A stretch of DNA of 64,000 nt from Limnohabitans sp. (GTDB taxonomy: Bacteria; Pseudomonadota; Gammaproteobacteria; Burkholderiales; Burkholderiaceae_C), in assembly GCA_030158125.1 (NCBI GenBank), contig JAOATL010000022.1, positions 50,405 to 114,404 of the forward strand. Reading direction: 5' to 3'. Below, piece after piece: positions 1 through 9,573 of this stretch (positions are counted from its first letter, which is position 1; each line of letters opens with the position of its first letter). A model generated the notes under the pieces. It was not told the origin of the DNA and made no database searches. It saw only the letters and a program-made list of their open reading frames with translations. Made by a program: the position numbers and the translations under genes.

Positions 1-139
1 TGATTTGATCCTTCATCGACGCGAGGGCATCGATGAATTTATTCACCGTAGAGCCAGTACCCACGCCCACGATTTGACCTGGAACCACATATTGCAGAGC
101 GGCTTGGCCGACCAATGCTTTCAATTCGTCTTGATTCAT
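1..139 (-). CDS. rpiA: Ribose-5-phosphate isomerase A, N-terminal part (cut by window edge)
   Basis: Reading the minus strand from the ATG at 139 gives 46 codons that run off the left edge. The N-terminus includes the phosphate-binding signature [16 protein letters not shown], which is characteristic of RpiA. The enzyme interconverts ribose-5-phosphate and ribulose-5-phosphate in the pentose phosphate pathway in the cytoplasm. The gene is divergent from pyrD with about 40 bp between the start codons, so the promoters must be closely packed. Only the N-terminal fifth of the protein is visible; the catalytic residues further on cannot be checked. Confidence 0.85.
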   Translation of the reverse strand, partial: MNQDELKALVGQAALQYVVPGQIVGVGTGSTVNKFIDALASMKDQI

Positions 140-181
140 ATACTTTTTTGAGACAATGCTTGTACTGAACGAGATTATCCA

Positions 182-1228
182 ATGTCCCTGAACCTTTACG
201 CCCTCGCCCGTCCATTTTTATTCAGCCTCGATCCCGAGGCTGCACACGACCTCACCCTCAATCAATTGGCGGCCACACAGAATACATTCATGGACCGTGC
301 ATATCGCCAACCCTGGATTGCCAACCCTGTCCAACTGGCTGGGCTCACATTTCCCAACCGTGTGGGCATGGCCGCAGGCCTCGACAAAAACGCCCGCTGC
401 ATTGACGGCCTTGGCGCCATGGGATTTGGTTTTGTGGAGGTTGGCACTGTCACACCACTGCCACAACCCGGCAACGACAAGCCCCGCATGTTCCGCTTGC
501 CAGAGGCCAAAGCCCTCATCAACCGGTTGGGATTCAACAACGACGGCCTTGAAGCCTTTGTGGCCAACGTCAAAAAATCCAAATTTCGCAGTCAAGGTCG
601 CTTGCTGGGCTTGAACATTGGCAAAAATGCCGCCACACCCATCGAGCGCGCAACAGACGACTACCTTATTGGCCTCAGTGGCGTGTACGAGCACGCAGAC
701 TACGTCACCGTCAACATCTCCAGCCCCAACACCAAAAACTTGCGTACGTTGCAAACAGACGAAGCCCTGGACCAACTGCTGTCGACATTGAACGAACGCA
801 AGCAAGCCTTGGCCGAAAAGTACCAAAAACGAGTTCCCGTTTTTCTCAAAATTGCCCCCGACTTGGACGACGAGCAAGTGGCCGTCATTGCCAGCAGCTT
901 GATCAAACACCAAATGGATGGTGTCATCGCCACCAACACCACCTTGTCACGCGAGGCCGTCAAAGGCATGCCACACTGCGATGAAATGGGGGGTCTGTCA
1001 GGCGCGCCTGTTTTGGCAGGCAGCAACCGCGTCATTCGTTTGTTAAGACAGCACTTGGGCGCACAATTTCCCATCATTGGTGTTGGCGGCATCATGAGCG
1101 GCTACGACGCTGTCAGCAAAATAGAAGCAGGTGCCGATGTGGTTCAAATCTACACGGGCCTCATTTACAAAGGCCCCGCCTTGGTACATGAAGTAGCCCA
1201 AGCCTTGCACCAATTGGACAAAGTTTGA
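182..1228 (+). CDS. pyrD: Dihydroorotate dehydrogenase (quinone), class 2
   Basis: This 348-residue protein oxidises dihydroorotate to orotate in pyrimidine synthesis, passing electrons through FMN to membrane quinone. Visible motifs are the FMN-binding AAGLDKN at residues 64-70, RLGFNN at 115-120 and VNISSPNT at about 177-184. The latter holds the serine that acts as catalytic base in class 2 enzymes (class 1 uses cysteine). The amphipathic N-terminus ([16 protein letters not shown]) matches the membrane-associating helix of class 2 enzymes. The length is normal for the family. The ATG has only a weak upstream ribosome site. The following gene is convergent. Confidence 0.96.
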   Translation: MSLNLYALARPFLFSLDPEAAHDLTLNQLAATQNTFMDRAYRQPWIANPVQLAGLTFPNRVGMAAGLDKNARCIDGLGAMGFGFVEVGTVTPLPQPGNDKPRMFRLPEAKALINRLGFNNDGLEAFVANVKKSKFRSQGRLLGLNIGKNAATPIERATDDYLIGLSGVYEHADYVTVNISSPNTKNLRTLQTDEALDQLLSTLNERKQALAEKYQKRVPVFLKIAPDLDDEQVAVIASSLIKHQMDGVIATNTTLSREAVKGMPHCDEMGGLSGAPVLAGSNRVIRLLRQHLGAQFPIIGVGGIMSGYDAVSKIEAGADVVQIYTGLIYKGPALVHEVAQALHQLDKV

Positions 1229-1243
1229 AAGCACGCGCGTTGC

Positions 1244-2374
1244 TTACACATGCTGAAGCAATGCCCATACCCGATCGGCAATGGCCATCGAGCTGGTCAG
1301 GCCTGGCGATTCAATGCCCAGCAAATGAACCAAGCCCTTCACACCATGGGCCTGCGGGCCCATGATGCAAAAATCGGCGGCAGCCTCAGAGGGTGCATTG
1401 ATCTTGGGACGGATGCCTGCATAAGACGCCAATAAAGCGCCGTCCTTCAAGCCGGGCCAGTACTTGCGTACTTCTGCATAAAAAGCATCTCCTCGGCGTG
1501 GATCAACCAAAAGTTGATCGGGGGAGTCAACCCATTCGACATCGGGGCCAAACTTGGCTTGTCCTGCCATGTCCAGCGTCAAATGCACGCCCAAGCCGGC
1601 CGCCTCAGGCACTGGATAAATCAAGTGAGAAAAAGGAGACTTGCCAGACAGACTGAAATAGTTGCCTTTGGCGTAATAAGCCTTGGGCAATCCATTGGTT
1701 TTCATGCCTGTGAATTTTTGAGCGACATTGGGGGCCGTCAAACCCGCCGCATTGACAACGCGTTGCGCCAACAATTCAGTGCCATCGCGCGTGCGAACCA
1801 CAAAGCGCGTTGTACCCTTATCTTCCCCTGGAACAACTTGCGCCGATTCAAAGCAGGCATTGAGGGCCAACAGGCCACCCGCGTTTTCAAAATCGCCTAG
1901 GTAACTCAGCATGAGTGCATGACTGTCCACAATGCCCGTACTGGGCGACCACAAGGCAGCATCACATTGCAATGCGGGCTCTAACGCTTTTGCCTCCGCC
2001 TGGGTCAGTAAACACAGCGCATCCGCCCCAGTCAAGCCATTGAGGGCAGCCTTTGCTTGAATGGCAGAAAGTTGAGCGACCTGATCGGATGAGGTTGCCA
2101 CAATCAATTTGCCACATTGCTTGTGCGCAACGCTTCGTTCTTGGCAGTAGGCATACAGCTGCTGACGACCCTGCACACACAACTGTGCTTTAAGGGAACC
2201 CGCCGGGTAATAGATGCCTGCGTGAATGACTTCGCTGTTGCGAGAACTGGTGCCTGTACCAAAGGCATCGGCCGACTCCAACAGCAACACTTCCTGACCA
2301 TCCAGTGCCAAGCGACGGGCGACTGCCAGCCCCACGACACCGGCACCAATGACCACTGTTTGAATTGCATCCAT
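1244..2374 (-). CDS. FAD-dependent oxidoreductase, L-2-hydroxyglutarate oxidase-like
   Basis: This 376-residue flavoprotein belongs to the DAO family. It has an N-terminal dinucleotide-binding GAGVVG at residues 10-15, then GTGTSSRNSEVIHAGIYY, the signature of the L-2-hydroxyglutarate dehydrogenase/oxidase (LhgO, L2HGDH) group. The C-terminal HLLGIESPGLTSS also fits this group. The predicted reaction is oxidation of L-2-hydroxyglutarate to 2-oxoglutarate with transfer of electrons to the quinone pool or oxygen. It stands alone, convergent with pyrD and divergent from the SDR gene. The substrate assignment is by family resemblance; another 2-hydroxyacid is possible. Confidence 0.85.
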   Translation of the reverse strand: MDAIQTVVIGAGVVGLAVARRLALDGQEVLLLESADAFGTGTSSRNSEVIHAGIYYPAGSLKAQLCVQGRQQLYAYCQERSVAHKQCGKLIVATSSDQVAQLSAIQAKAALNGLTGADALCLLTQAEAKALEPALQCDAALWSPSTGIVDSHALMLSYLGDFENAGGLLALNACFESAQVVPGEDKGTTRFVVRTRDGTELLAQRVVNAAGLTAPNVAQKFTGMKTNGLPKAYYAKGNYFSLSGKSPFSHLIYPVPEAAGLGVHLTLDMAGQAKFGPDVEWVDSPDQLLVDPRRGDAFYAEVRKYWPGLKDGALLASYAGIRPKINAPSEAAADFCIMGPQAHGVKGLVHLLGIESPGLTSSMAIADRVWALLQHV

Positions 2375-2513
2375 TTTTTACTTTGACCTTCTTGATTTGA
2401 GACATGCGCTCAACCAGGCAGTATTTTCGCTGACACCCGCACGACAGTTCAATGAGGCATTTGAGGGCACACTTTTGATTTTTGGGACAAATCCCATTCC
2501 ATCAAGGAGACAC

Positions 2514-3275
2514 ATGAACCTGTTCAACCTCAGCGGCAAAGTGGCCATCGTCACAGGTGCCAGCCGCGGCATTGGCCGATCGATCGCATTTCAGTTGGCA
2601 CGTGCTGGCGCCAAAGTGGTGGTGTCAAGCCGCAAACTCGACGCGTGTGAGGCCGTGGTCAAAGAAATTCAGGCAGAAGGCGGCACCGCCATGGCCATCA
2701 GCGCCAGCATCGCCGTGAAAGAACAACTGCAAGCCCTGGTTCAACAAACACAGCAAACTTGGGGCCCCATCGACATTTTGGTTTGCAACGCCGCCAGCAA
2801 CCCCTATTACGGCCCCGCAACTGGCATGAGCGACGAGATTTTCAGCAAGGTGATGCACAACAATGTGCTTTCCAGTGCGTGGCTGTGCAACATGGTTTAT
2901 CCAGACATGAGACAACGCAAAGACGGGGCCATTGTATTGGTGTCCTCCGTGGGTGGATTGCACGGCTCATCTGTCATTGGCGCCTACAACATCTCCAAAG
3001 CAGCCGACATGCAACTGGCACGTAACCTGGCAGTGGAATGGGGTCCTGACAACATTCGTGTCAACTGCATTGCGCCCGGTTTAATTCGCACAGACTTTGC
3101 CAAAGCGCTGACAGACGACCCCGTGAAAGCAGGCATGGTTGAAAACGAAACACCCTTGCGACGCATTGGTGAGCCCGATGACATTGGCGGTATTGCCGTG
3201 TTGTTGGCCAGTGCGGCCGGCAAATACATCACAGGCCAAACGATCGTGGCCGACGGCGGCATGATGATTCGTTAA
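2514..3275 (+). CDS. Short-chain dehydrogenase/reductase (SDR family)
   Basis: A 253-residue classical SDR. The NAD(P)-binding TGASRGIG lies at residues 14-21, the catalytic serine at about 144-145 and the YNISK catalytic Tyr158-Lys162 pair follows. VNCIAPGLIRTDF and the C-terminal GQTIVADGG are family hallmarks. The start was set at 2514 because AAGGAGA lies 3-10 bases upstream; the open frame extends further 5' without support. Resemblance is to DHRS4-like and 3-oxoacyl-ACP reductase-like SDRs, and the substrate cannot be named. A strong hairpin terminator follows directly. Confidence 0.92.
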   Translation: MNLFNLSGKVAIVTGASRGIGRSIAFQLARAGAKVVVSSRKLDACEAVVKEIQAEGGTAMAISASIAVKEQLQALVQQTQQTWGPIDILVCNAASNPYYGPATGMSDEIFSKVMHNNVLSSAWLCNMVYPDMRQRKDGAIVLVSSVGGLHGSSVIGAYNISKAADMQLARNLAVEWGPDNIRVNCIAPGLIRTDFAKALTDDPVKAGMVENETPLRRIGEPDDIGGIAVLLASAAGKYITGQTIVADGGMMIR

Positions 3276-3285
3276 GGGCCTAAAT

Positions 3286-3314
3286 AAAAACAGCCCCGAG
3301 GGGCTGTTTTTATA
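3286..3314. terminator. Bidirectional rho-independent terminator after the SDR gene
   Basis: The arms AAAAACAGCCCC and GGGGCTGTTTTT form a 12-bp stem with a 2-base loop, with A- and T-runs on opposite sides. It can therefore stop transcription of the SDR gene from the left and of sodB from the right. Confidence 0.85.
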
Positions 3315-3358
3315 TCCGAAATTCAAGTCAGACTTAGTGAGACTTGCACATTAAAGCA

Positions 3359-3940
3359 TCAAGCGAAGTTGGCTTCAACGAAAGACCAGTTCACCAACTT
3401 GTCCAAGAAAGTCTCCACAAACTTAGGACGCATGTTGCGGTAGTCAATGTAGTAGGCATGTTCCCAGACGTCCACAGTCAACAAGGCTTTGTCGGCCGTT
3501 GTCAAAGGTGTGCCTGCAGCGCCCATGTTAACGATGTCAACGCTGCCGTCGGCCTTTTTAACCAACCATGTCCAGCCTGAACCGAAGTTGCCAACGGCGC
3601 TTTTCACGAAAGCTTCTTTGAAAGCAGCGTAAGAACCAAATTTGGCATTGATAGCAGCAGCCAATGCACCAGTGGGTTCGCCACCGCCATTGGGCTTCAT
3701 GCAGCTCCAGAAGAAGGTGTGGTTCCAAATTTGAGCGGAATTGTTGTAGATGCCACCACTGGATTTTTTGATGATTTCTTCCAAAGACATTGATTCAAAT
3801 TCAGTGCCTTTTTGCAAGTTGTTCAAATTCACAACGTAAGCATTGTGGTGCTTGCCGTGGTGGAATTCCAAGGTTTCTTGGCTGTAGTGCGGAGCCAATG
3901 CGTCGATGGCATAAGGCAGTGCTGGCAGGGTGTGTTCCAT
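3359..3940 (-). CDS. sodB: Superoxide dismutase [Fe]
   Basis: A 193-residue Fe/Mn-family superoxide dismutase that converts superoxide to hydrogen peroxide and oxygen in the cytoplasm. The four metal ligands are visible: His27 (in EFHHGKHH), His74 (IWNHTFFW), Asp157 and His161 (DVWEHAYY). The AAGTPLTT segment and NHTFFW context favour the iron type. The start is taken at the ATG at 3940, where AGGA precedes it and the protein begins [10 protein letters not shown]. The frame stays open seven codons further upstream, but that part is not conserved in the family. The gene is monocistronic, ending near a shared terminator. Confidence 0.95.
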   Translation of the reverse strand: MEHTLPALPYAIDALAPHYSQETLEFHHGKHHNAYVVNLNNLQKGTEFESMSLEEIIKKSSGGIYNNSAQIWNHTFFWSCMKPNGGGEPTGALAAAINAKFGSYAAFKEAFVKSAVGNFGSGWTWLVKKADGSVDIVNMGAAGTPLTTADKALLTVDVWEHAYYIDYRNMRPKFVETFLDKLVNWSFVEANFA

Positions 3941-4058
3941 GTGATCCTCGTTAAAGTGCAATAAAAATCAAAGGACTATTGTAGGTTGATCGGCCCCGTT
4001 TGTCAGAAACCCTGGGGCAATAGTCTTAGACCCTTGAGGGTTGCCTGAAATTGGCCAT

Positions 4059-5357
4059 TTAACGGGTCGCTTTAACCTGCAAGTCCACTTGCCCATCGGC
4101 CAATGTGGCCGTGACTTTTTGCGCAACTTCAAAGTCGCCTGTTTTGGTCAAGGCCTTACCGCGCTCATCTGTCAGCCATGCATAGCCACGGTCTAGCACC
4201 AAGCGCGGGTCTAACAAACCGAGCCTTGTGTCTAAATTGTGCAACGTCTGCTGCCTGTCATGTTCAAACTGCTGACGTGCCCGAGGCAAGGCCTCGGCCA
4301 AACGCTGCAGCTTTTGCTCATTGCGTTGCACTTGTGATTTCAGGCTAAATTTCAAGGCCTGCGACAAACGCGTCAGCCGACTGCCTTGATCACTCAGACG
4401 TGAAGAAGGTCGTCCCAGGCGCCCTGCAATCCAATCTAGCCGCTGGCTCATTCTGTCGACCGACTGATTGAGTCCGTCTTCAAGGGCCCCTTGGTAAGAC
4501 GCTAGATCGTCCAGTAACTGTGCGCGCTCGGTGGCCACCAGTTCAGCTGCGGCTGTAGGGGTGGGTGCCCTTAAATCAGCCGCAAAATCGCTGAGGGTGA
4601 AATCTGTCTCATGGCCCACGCCCGACACAATCGGAATGGGACACGAGGCAATCGCGCGCACCAAGGCCTCGTCATTGAAGGCCCATAAGTCCTCCATAGA
4701 GCCGCCACCTCGAACCATCAAAATAACATCAATGGCCAAGCCATGGGGTGCTGTTGGCGAGCCAGGCCCTTGCCAACCCACCAAATGGTGAAGGCTTTTC
4801 AGCAGCTCTTGGGGTGCGTTGGCGCCTTGGACAGATGCGGGCGCCAAGATCACAGGAATGTGCGGTACACGTCGCTGCAAAGCAGTGGCCACATCGTGCA
4901 GTGCGGCAGCGCCCAAAGAGGTGATCAGGCCAATGGCTCGGGGTTGGGCCGGAATGTCTTGCTTGCGAGCGCCATCAAACAAACCTTCCGCTTCAAGCGT
5001 GGCTTTGAGCCTCAGAAACTGTGCGAACAGATCGCCTTGCCCTGCCCGCTGCATGCTGTCCACAATCAGTTGTAAGTCGCCCCTGGCTTCATAGACGCCC
5101 AATTTGCCACGGACCTCCACCAACTCACCGTCTCGGGGCATGAAACCCAAAGCACTGGCAGCACGTTTGAACATGGCGCAGCGAATCTGACCGCTGCCAT
5201 CTTTGAGGTTGAAATAACAATGGCCACTGGCAGCGCGGGAAAAGCCCGAGATCTCGCCCTTGACCGCAACGGGATTGAAACGCGCATTCAAAGTGTCTGC
5301 AATTGCAAGGCACAAAGCACCAACAGACCACACACGTGGCTCAGAATCTACTCGCAT
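4059..5357 (-). CDS. xseA: Exodeoxyribonuclease VII large subunit
   Basis: A 432-residue large subunit of exonuclease VII, which degrades single-stranded DNA in both directions together with small XseB subunits. The N-terminal OB-fold (about residues 8-105, including VKGEISGFSRAASGHCYFNL) binds ssDNA. The central catalytic region contains AIGLITSLGAAALHD, DVILMVRGGGSMEDLWAFND and PIVSGVGHETDFTL. A C-terminal coiled-coil-like segment of about 130 residues is rich in Gln, Leu and Arg, as expected for XseB binding. No xseB is adjacent. It is divergent from exbB across a 312-bp gap. Confidence 0.95.
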   Translation of the reverse strand: MRVDSEPRVWSVGALCLAIADTLNARFNPVAVKGEISGFSRAASGHCYFNLKDGSGQIRCAMFKRAASALGFMPRDGELVEVRGKLGVYEARGDLQLIVDSMQRAGQGDLFAQFLRLKATLEAEGLFDGARKQDIPAQPRAIGLITSLGAAALHDVATALQRRVPHIPVILAPASVQGANAPQELLKSLHHLVGWQGPGSPTAPHGLAIDVILMVRGGGSMEDLWAFNDEALVRAIASCPIPIVSGVGHETDFTLSDFAADLRAPTPTAAAELVATERAQLLDDLASYQGALEDGLNQSVDRMSQRLDWIAGRLGRPSSRLSDQGSRLTRLSQALKFSLKSQVQRNEQKLQRLAEALPRARQQFEHDRQQTLHNLDTRLGLLDPRLVLDRGYAWLTDERGKALTKTGDFEVAQKVTATLADGQVDLQVKATR

Positions 5358-5669
5358 CAGGAAAGAGCCTTATTTATTGGGGTTTGCAGCATCATTTTCA
5401 AAGCCAAGCCAATGTTTTCAATGTCAAAGAGTCCACAGCTTTGTCATTGCAGGCCTGCAGAAGGCACTGCGTGCCACACAAGCGCATACATTCACATAAA
5501 CCCTTGATTTCATTGAATAAAAATTTGTACAAAAAAGTAGCACCGCAGCAAAATTCAGGATTCATGCGCCTTGCGGGCGTATTGAGGCAGGGTTCTTCAC
5601 AAAGTTATCCACAGAATTGAAGAACAATTCCATCGGCCATAATCAAAACTGAATCCAGAAGTAGAAAGA
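5358..5669. other. Intergenic region between xseA and exbB
   Basis: This 312-bp gap separates divergent xseA and exbB. It contains no convincing gene; short open frames here lack family resemblance and ribosome sites. It contains one perfect DnaA-box sequence (listed separately) and, near exbB, a possible promoter: TTGAAG at about 5618 followed by AT-rich TAATCA about 17 bases later. The middle part (about 5500-5545) is AT-rich. Confidence 0.5.
5605..5613 (+). promoter_or_regulatory. Single perfect DnaA-box sequence
   Basis: TTATCCACA occurs once, 57 bases upstream of exbB. This is the high-affinity DnaA binding sequence known from Escherichia coli. It is isolated, without neighbouring boxes or an unwinding element, so it is not an origin. 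It could be a DnaA-titration or regulatory site, or chance. Confidence 0.4.
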
Positions 5670-6293
5670 TTGATTTTGTTAAGCATCATACAAGCCGCAG
5701 GCTGGCCTATCTGGCCCCTGATTCTCTGCTCCATTTTTGCGCTCGCCATTATTTTTGAGCGGGTGTATGCGCTGCAGACCCGTAAAGTGTTGCCTGCCAA
5801 CGCCCTCAATGTGGCCATTGAAAGCACGCGCCAAGGTTTCCCCTCAGATCTGCGCATCCAAGAGTTGGCTCGCCTTGGTTCTGTGGGGCCGGTGTTTGCA
5901 GCCGGCCTCCAAACCCTGGCACTCAACCCCTCCGCCAGTCACCAAGATGTGCGAGAAAGCATGGAAATGGAGGGTCGCATGGCGGCGCAAGGCCTCGAGC
6001 GATACCTGACTGCCTTGGCCACCTTGGCATCCGCATCCCCTTTGTTGGGTTTGCTGGGCACGGTCATTGGCATGATCGAAATTTTTGGTTTGCAAGCACC
6101 CGGCCAACAACAACCTGTCGAACTGGCGCATGGCATTTCCGTCGCTTTGTACAACACCGCATTGGGCTTGTTGGTGGCCATCCCTTGCCTCATGGCATGG
6201 CGTTTTTTCAAAGCCAAGGTCGATCGCTTGGTTTTGCAAATGGAATGGGCCTCAGAGCAATTCGCAAGGCATTTGGCCGCCATGCGCGACTGA
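5670..6293 (+). CDS. exbB: ExbB/TolQ/MotA family proton channel protein
   Basis: A 207-residue inner-membrane protein with a first membrane helix at about residues 10-30 and two more at about 115-140 and 155-178. LASASPLLGLLGTVIGMIE is the family signature around the second helix. With ExbD it forms the proton-driven motor that energises TonB for outer-membrane uptake. The start is a TTG, the first of two nearby (5670 and 5676), because no ATG lies before the first helix. It opens the cluster exbB-exbD-lpxK-trm112-kdsB-adk that is usual in Burkholderiales. No tonB gene is in the window. Confidence 0.92.
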   Translation: MILLSIIQAAGWPIWPLILCSIFALAIIFERVYALQTRKVLPANALNVAIESTRQGFPSDLRIQELARLGSVGPVFAAGLQTLALNPSASHQDVRESMEMEGRMAAQGLERYLTALATLASASPLLGLLGTVIGMIEIFGLQAPGQQQPVELAHGISVALYNTALGLLVAIPCLMAWRFFKAKVDRLVLQMEWASEQFARHLAAMRD

Positions 6294-6311
6294 CATCGTC
6301 AAAGGCTCATT

Positions 6312-6737
6312 TTGAAATTCAAAACCAACGCACCTGCCGAGCCCGACATCAACTTGATACCTTTCATTGATGTCTTGCTGGTCATCGTCATTTTCCTGAT
6401 GCTTACGACCACATGGTCCAAATTCAATGAAATGAGTTTGAGTTTGCCGACAGCCAACGAAGCACAAGCGCCTGGCGCACCGCAAACATGGGTCGTGTCG
6501 ATCAACGCACAGGGCTTGTATGCCGTCAATGGCGCCCGACTCGAAGGCCGTGCCCCTCAAGATTTAAGCTTGGCCCTCAGCAGCATGAACAAAACAGACG
6601 TCACCCTGTTAATCAAAGCAGATGCATCAGCGTCTCATCAGGCTGTGGTCAATGTGCTTGAGGCTGCACGCTTGCAAGGCATTTCCAAAATTGCCTTCGG
6701 CACGCAAAATACGTCAAACAACGTCGGCAAACCCTAG
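6312..6737 (+). CDS. exbD: ExbD/TolR family biopolymer transport protein
   Basis: A 141-residue single-pass inner-membrane protein. The N-terminal segment DINLIPFIDVLLVIVIFLML contains the conserved aspartate in the membrane helix that carries protons. The remaining 90 or so residues form the periplasmic domain. It follows exbB by 18 bases and begins with TTG, like exbB; no ATG is available before the membrane helix. It is likely to work with ExbB to power TonB-dependent receptors, of which one is encoded at 41465. Confidence 0.92.
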   Translation: MKFKTNAPAEPDINLIPFIDVLLVIVIFLMLTTTWSKFNEMSLSLPTANEAQAPGAPQTWVVSINAQGLYAVNGARLEGRAPQDLSLALSSMNKTDVTLLIKADASASHQAVVNVLEAARLQGISKIAFGTQNTSNNVGKP

Positions 6738-6760
6738 ACGCTGCTCTGGCCAACCCCATC

Positions 6761-7756
6761 ATGCACTGGCTACATCACTGGCTCCATGAATTGCCTCGTC
6801 ATTGGCAAACAAGCACCGGCCTCACCTACGTGCTGTGGCCACTTGAGGCGCTTTACACCATGGCACAAAGCCTGCGGCGTGCGCTTTACAAGTTCGGTTT
6901 CATTCAATCTCACAAGATCAATGCCACGGTCATTGTGGTGGGAAATGTTGTCGCAGGCGGTGGTGGCAAAACACCCTTGACCATTGCCCTGGTAAAACGC
7001 CTGCAGCAGCAAGGCTTTCAAGTGGGTGTGGTTTCGCGGGGCTACGGTCGAAGTCAGCATCAGATTCAAATGGTCGACACACACAGCAGCACAGATCAAG
7101 TGGGCGACGAGCCCTTGCTCATTTTTCAAAAATGCCATGTGCCTGTAGCTGTGGGGGCCCACCGTGTGGATGCAGCCCGACATCTGCTGAACCAACACCC
7201 CAACGTCAACATCGTGGTGTGTGACGATGGTTTGCAACATTGGTCGCTACAGCGAGACATTGAAATTTGTGTCATGGACGCCATGGGCATTGGCAATGGG
7301 CATCTGTTGCCAGCAGGCCCCTTGCGGGAAAGATGGCCGCGGCAGGTCGATTTGTTGCTGCACACACAGCACAAAAGTTTGGCGGAAGGTTACACGTCCA
7401 CCCGCCAACTCAGTGAAATTGTCACCAACGGTTGGGGACACACAATGACATTGACTGCGCTTGCCCAACAAAAGGTAGAGGTGGTGTGTGGCATCGCCAA
7501 ACCAGACGCCTTTGTCGACATGCTGAAAGATCGACATCTTCAAATTGAACAGGTTACAGCGCTACCTGACCATGCCAATTTTTCAAACTGGCAATCGGTT
7601 CATCCCGAGTTAAATTTGCTGTGCACAGAAAAAGATGCTGTCAAACTCTGGCCCCTTAACCCAGAAGCATTCGCGGTCTCCTTGTTGTTCGAGCCAGAAA
7701 TTGAGTTTTGGCAAGCCTTCGATACACTGCTCAAAGCCCGTCACCGTTATCATTGA
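6761..7756 (+). CDS. lpxK: Tetraacyldisaccharide 4'-kinase
   Basis: A 331-residue inner-membrane-associated kinase that phosphorylates the 4' position of the lipid A disaccharide precursor using ATP. The P-loop [14 protein letters not shown] lies at residues 61-74. [16 protein letters not shown] and VCDDGLQHW are typical LpxK motifs. The N-terminal hydrophobic segment (about 20-45) fits membrane association. It lies 23 bases after exbD and 4 bases before the Trm112-like gene, so it is probably co-transcribed. Length is normal. Confidence 0.95.
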   Translation: MHWLHHWLHELPRHWQTSTGLTYVLWPLEALYTMAQSLRRALYKFGFIQSHKINATVIVVGNVVAGGGGKTPLTIALVKRLQQQGFQVGVVSRGYGRSQHQIQMVDTHSSTDQVGDEPLLIFQKCHVPVAVGAHRVDAARHLLNQHPNVNIVVCDDGLQHWSLQRDIEICVMDAMGIGNGHLLPAGPLRERWPRQVDLLLHTQHKSLAEGYTSTRQLSEIVTNGWGHTMTLTALAQQKVEVVCGIAKPDAFVDMLKDRHLQIEQVTALPDHANFSNWQSVHPELNLLCTEKDAVKLWPLNPEAFAVSLLFEPEIEFWQAFDTLLKARHRYH

Positions 7757-7760
7757 AGCC

Positions 7761-7967
7761 ATGGATACGAAATTACTTGAACTGCTGGTTTGCCCTGTCA
7801 CAAAGGGCCCTTTAGATGTCCAGCTTGAGCGACAAGAGCTGTGGTCACGCAGCGCGCGTTTGGCCTACCCCATACGCCATGGCATTCCCATCTTGCTCGA
7901 AAACGAAGCGCGGTCCCTCAGCGACGAAGATCTCGACACCCTCAAACCTCGCACGCCCTTGGTTTAA
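7761..7967 (+). CDS. Trm112 family protein (YcaR-like)
   Basis: A 68-residue protein starting [18 protein letters not shown]. The ATG at 7761 sits 4 bases after lpxK. The frame extends further upstream inside lpxK, but the family starts here. Trm112 proteins are small activators or partners of methyltransferases. The conserved [17 protein letters not shown] is present. Of the usual zinc-binding cysteines only one remains (Cys11); the second position of the CPxC motif is threonine and the later cysteine region reads SRSARL. The lpxK-ycaR-kdsB order is widely conserved. Confidence 0.9.
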   Translation: MDTKLLELLVCPVTKGPLDVQLERQELWSRSARLAYPIRHGIPILLENEARSLSDEDLDTLKPRTPLV

Positions 7968-7985
7968 CCACCTTTGCGCATTGAC

Positions 7986-8747
7986 ATGACCCGATCTTTC
8001 ACTGTTCTCGTCCCCGCCCGACTGGCCTCCACTCGGCTGCCCAACAAACCCTTGGCCGATATCGCAGGCGTGCCCATGGTGGTGAGGGTGGCCCAGCGCG
8101 CAGCGTTGTCGCAGGCGTCTCAGGTTGTGGTCGCCGCTGACAGCCCCGACATTGTGGCTGCCTGCAAGGCCCATGGTGTTCAGGCTTTGCTCACACAAGT
8201 TGATCACCCCAGTGGCAGTGATCGGTTGGCCGAAGCTAGCAATTTGTTGGGCTTGGCCAACGACGACAAAGTGGTCAACGTTCAAGGCGATGAACCACTC
8301 ATCGACCCCGAACTGATCAATCAAGTGGCATGGCTTCTTGACCAACGCCCGACAGCCAGCATGAGCACGGCAGCCCACAGCATTCACAGTGTGGCCGAAT
8401 TTACCAATCCCAATGTGGTCAAGGTGGTGTTAGACCAAGCCCAATTGGCGATGTACTTTAGCCGCGCACCCATTCCATGGTGGCGGGATGGCAACACACA
8501 AGGTGTGCACCACTTAACCTCTCCTGCGCCCTTGCGGCACATTGGCATCTATGGCTATCGTGTTGGTTTTCTGCGGTCATTCCCGCAACTGCCCCCCGCT
8601 CCCATTGAAAACTGTGAAGCTTTGGAACAGCTTCGTGCCATGTGGCATGGTCACAAGATTGCGGTTCACGTCACGGACCAAGCACCGGGCCCGGGTGTGG
8701 ACACGCCCGAAGACTTGGCACGCGTCAGGGCGCTTTTCAACGCCTAA
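7986..8747 (+). CDS. kdsB: 3-deoxy-manno-octulosonate cytidylyltransferase
   Basis: A 253-residue cytoplasmic enzyme that activates KDO with CTP to CMP-KDO for lipopolysaccharide core synthesis. [15 protein letters not shown] at residues 9-23 is the nucleotide-binding signature. [22 protein letters not shown] and the terminal [11 protein letters not shown] are also diagnostic. The ATG at 7986 is preferred over a TTG four codons earlier because the family begins shortly before the signature. It continues the LPS-related operon with lpxK. Confidence 0.95.
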   Translation: MTRSFTVLVPARLASTRLPNKPLADIAGVPMVVRVAQRAALSQASQVVVAADSPDIVAACKAHGVQALLTQVDHPSGSDRLAEASNLLGLANDDKVVNVQGDEPLIDPELINQVAWLLDQRPTASMSTAAHSIHSVAEFTNPNVVKVVLDQAQLAMYFSRAPIPWWRDGNTQGVHHLTSPAPLRHIGIYGYRVGFLRSFPQLPPAPIENCEALEQLRAMWHGHKIAVHVTDQAPGPGVDTPEDLARVRALFNA

Positions 8748-8835
8748 TGGACGCGTGTGCTTGCCGTCAGGAAAATCTAGGTTTTCCCATGCTATTCTTC
8801 AAAGAAAGCCATGCAGGCAATGGCGAAAGATTTAA

Positions 8836-9513
<678 letters not shown>

Positions 9514-9545
9514 TTCGCCATAACTCGTTCACCCGATCGATGATG

Positions 9546-9570
9546 AAATCCGGCCATGGCCGGATTTTTC
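9546..9570. terminator. Rho-independent terminator between adk and the asparaginase gene
   Basis: The arms AAATCCGGCC and GGCCGGATTT form a perfect 10-bp stem with a 2-base loop followed by T residues. It lies between two convergent genes and can serve both. Confidence 0.85.
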
Positions 9571-9573
9571 ACT

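Noticed and set aside
5358..5669. Possible replication origin near the DnaA box
   Set aside because: Only one box is present, with no cluster, no AT-rich unwinding element and no dnaA, dnaN or parAB genes nearby.
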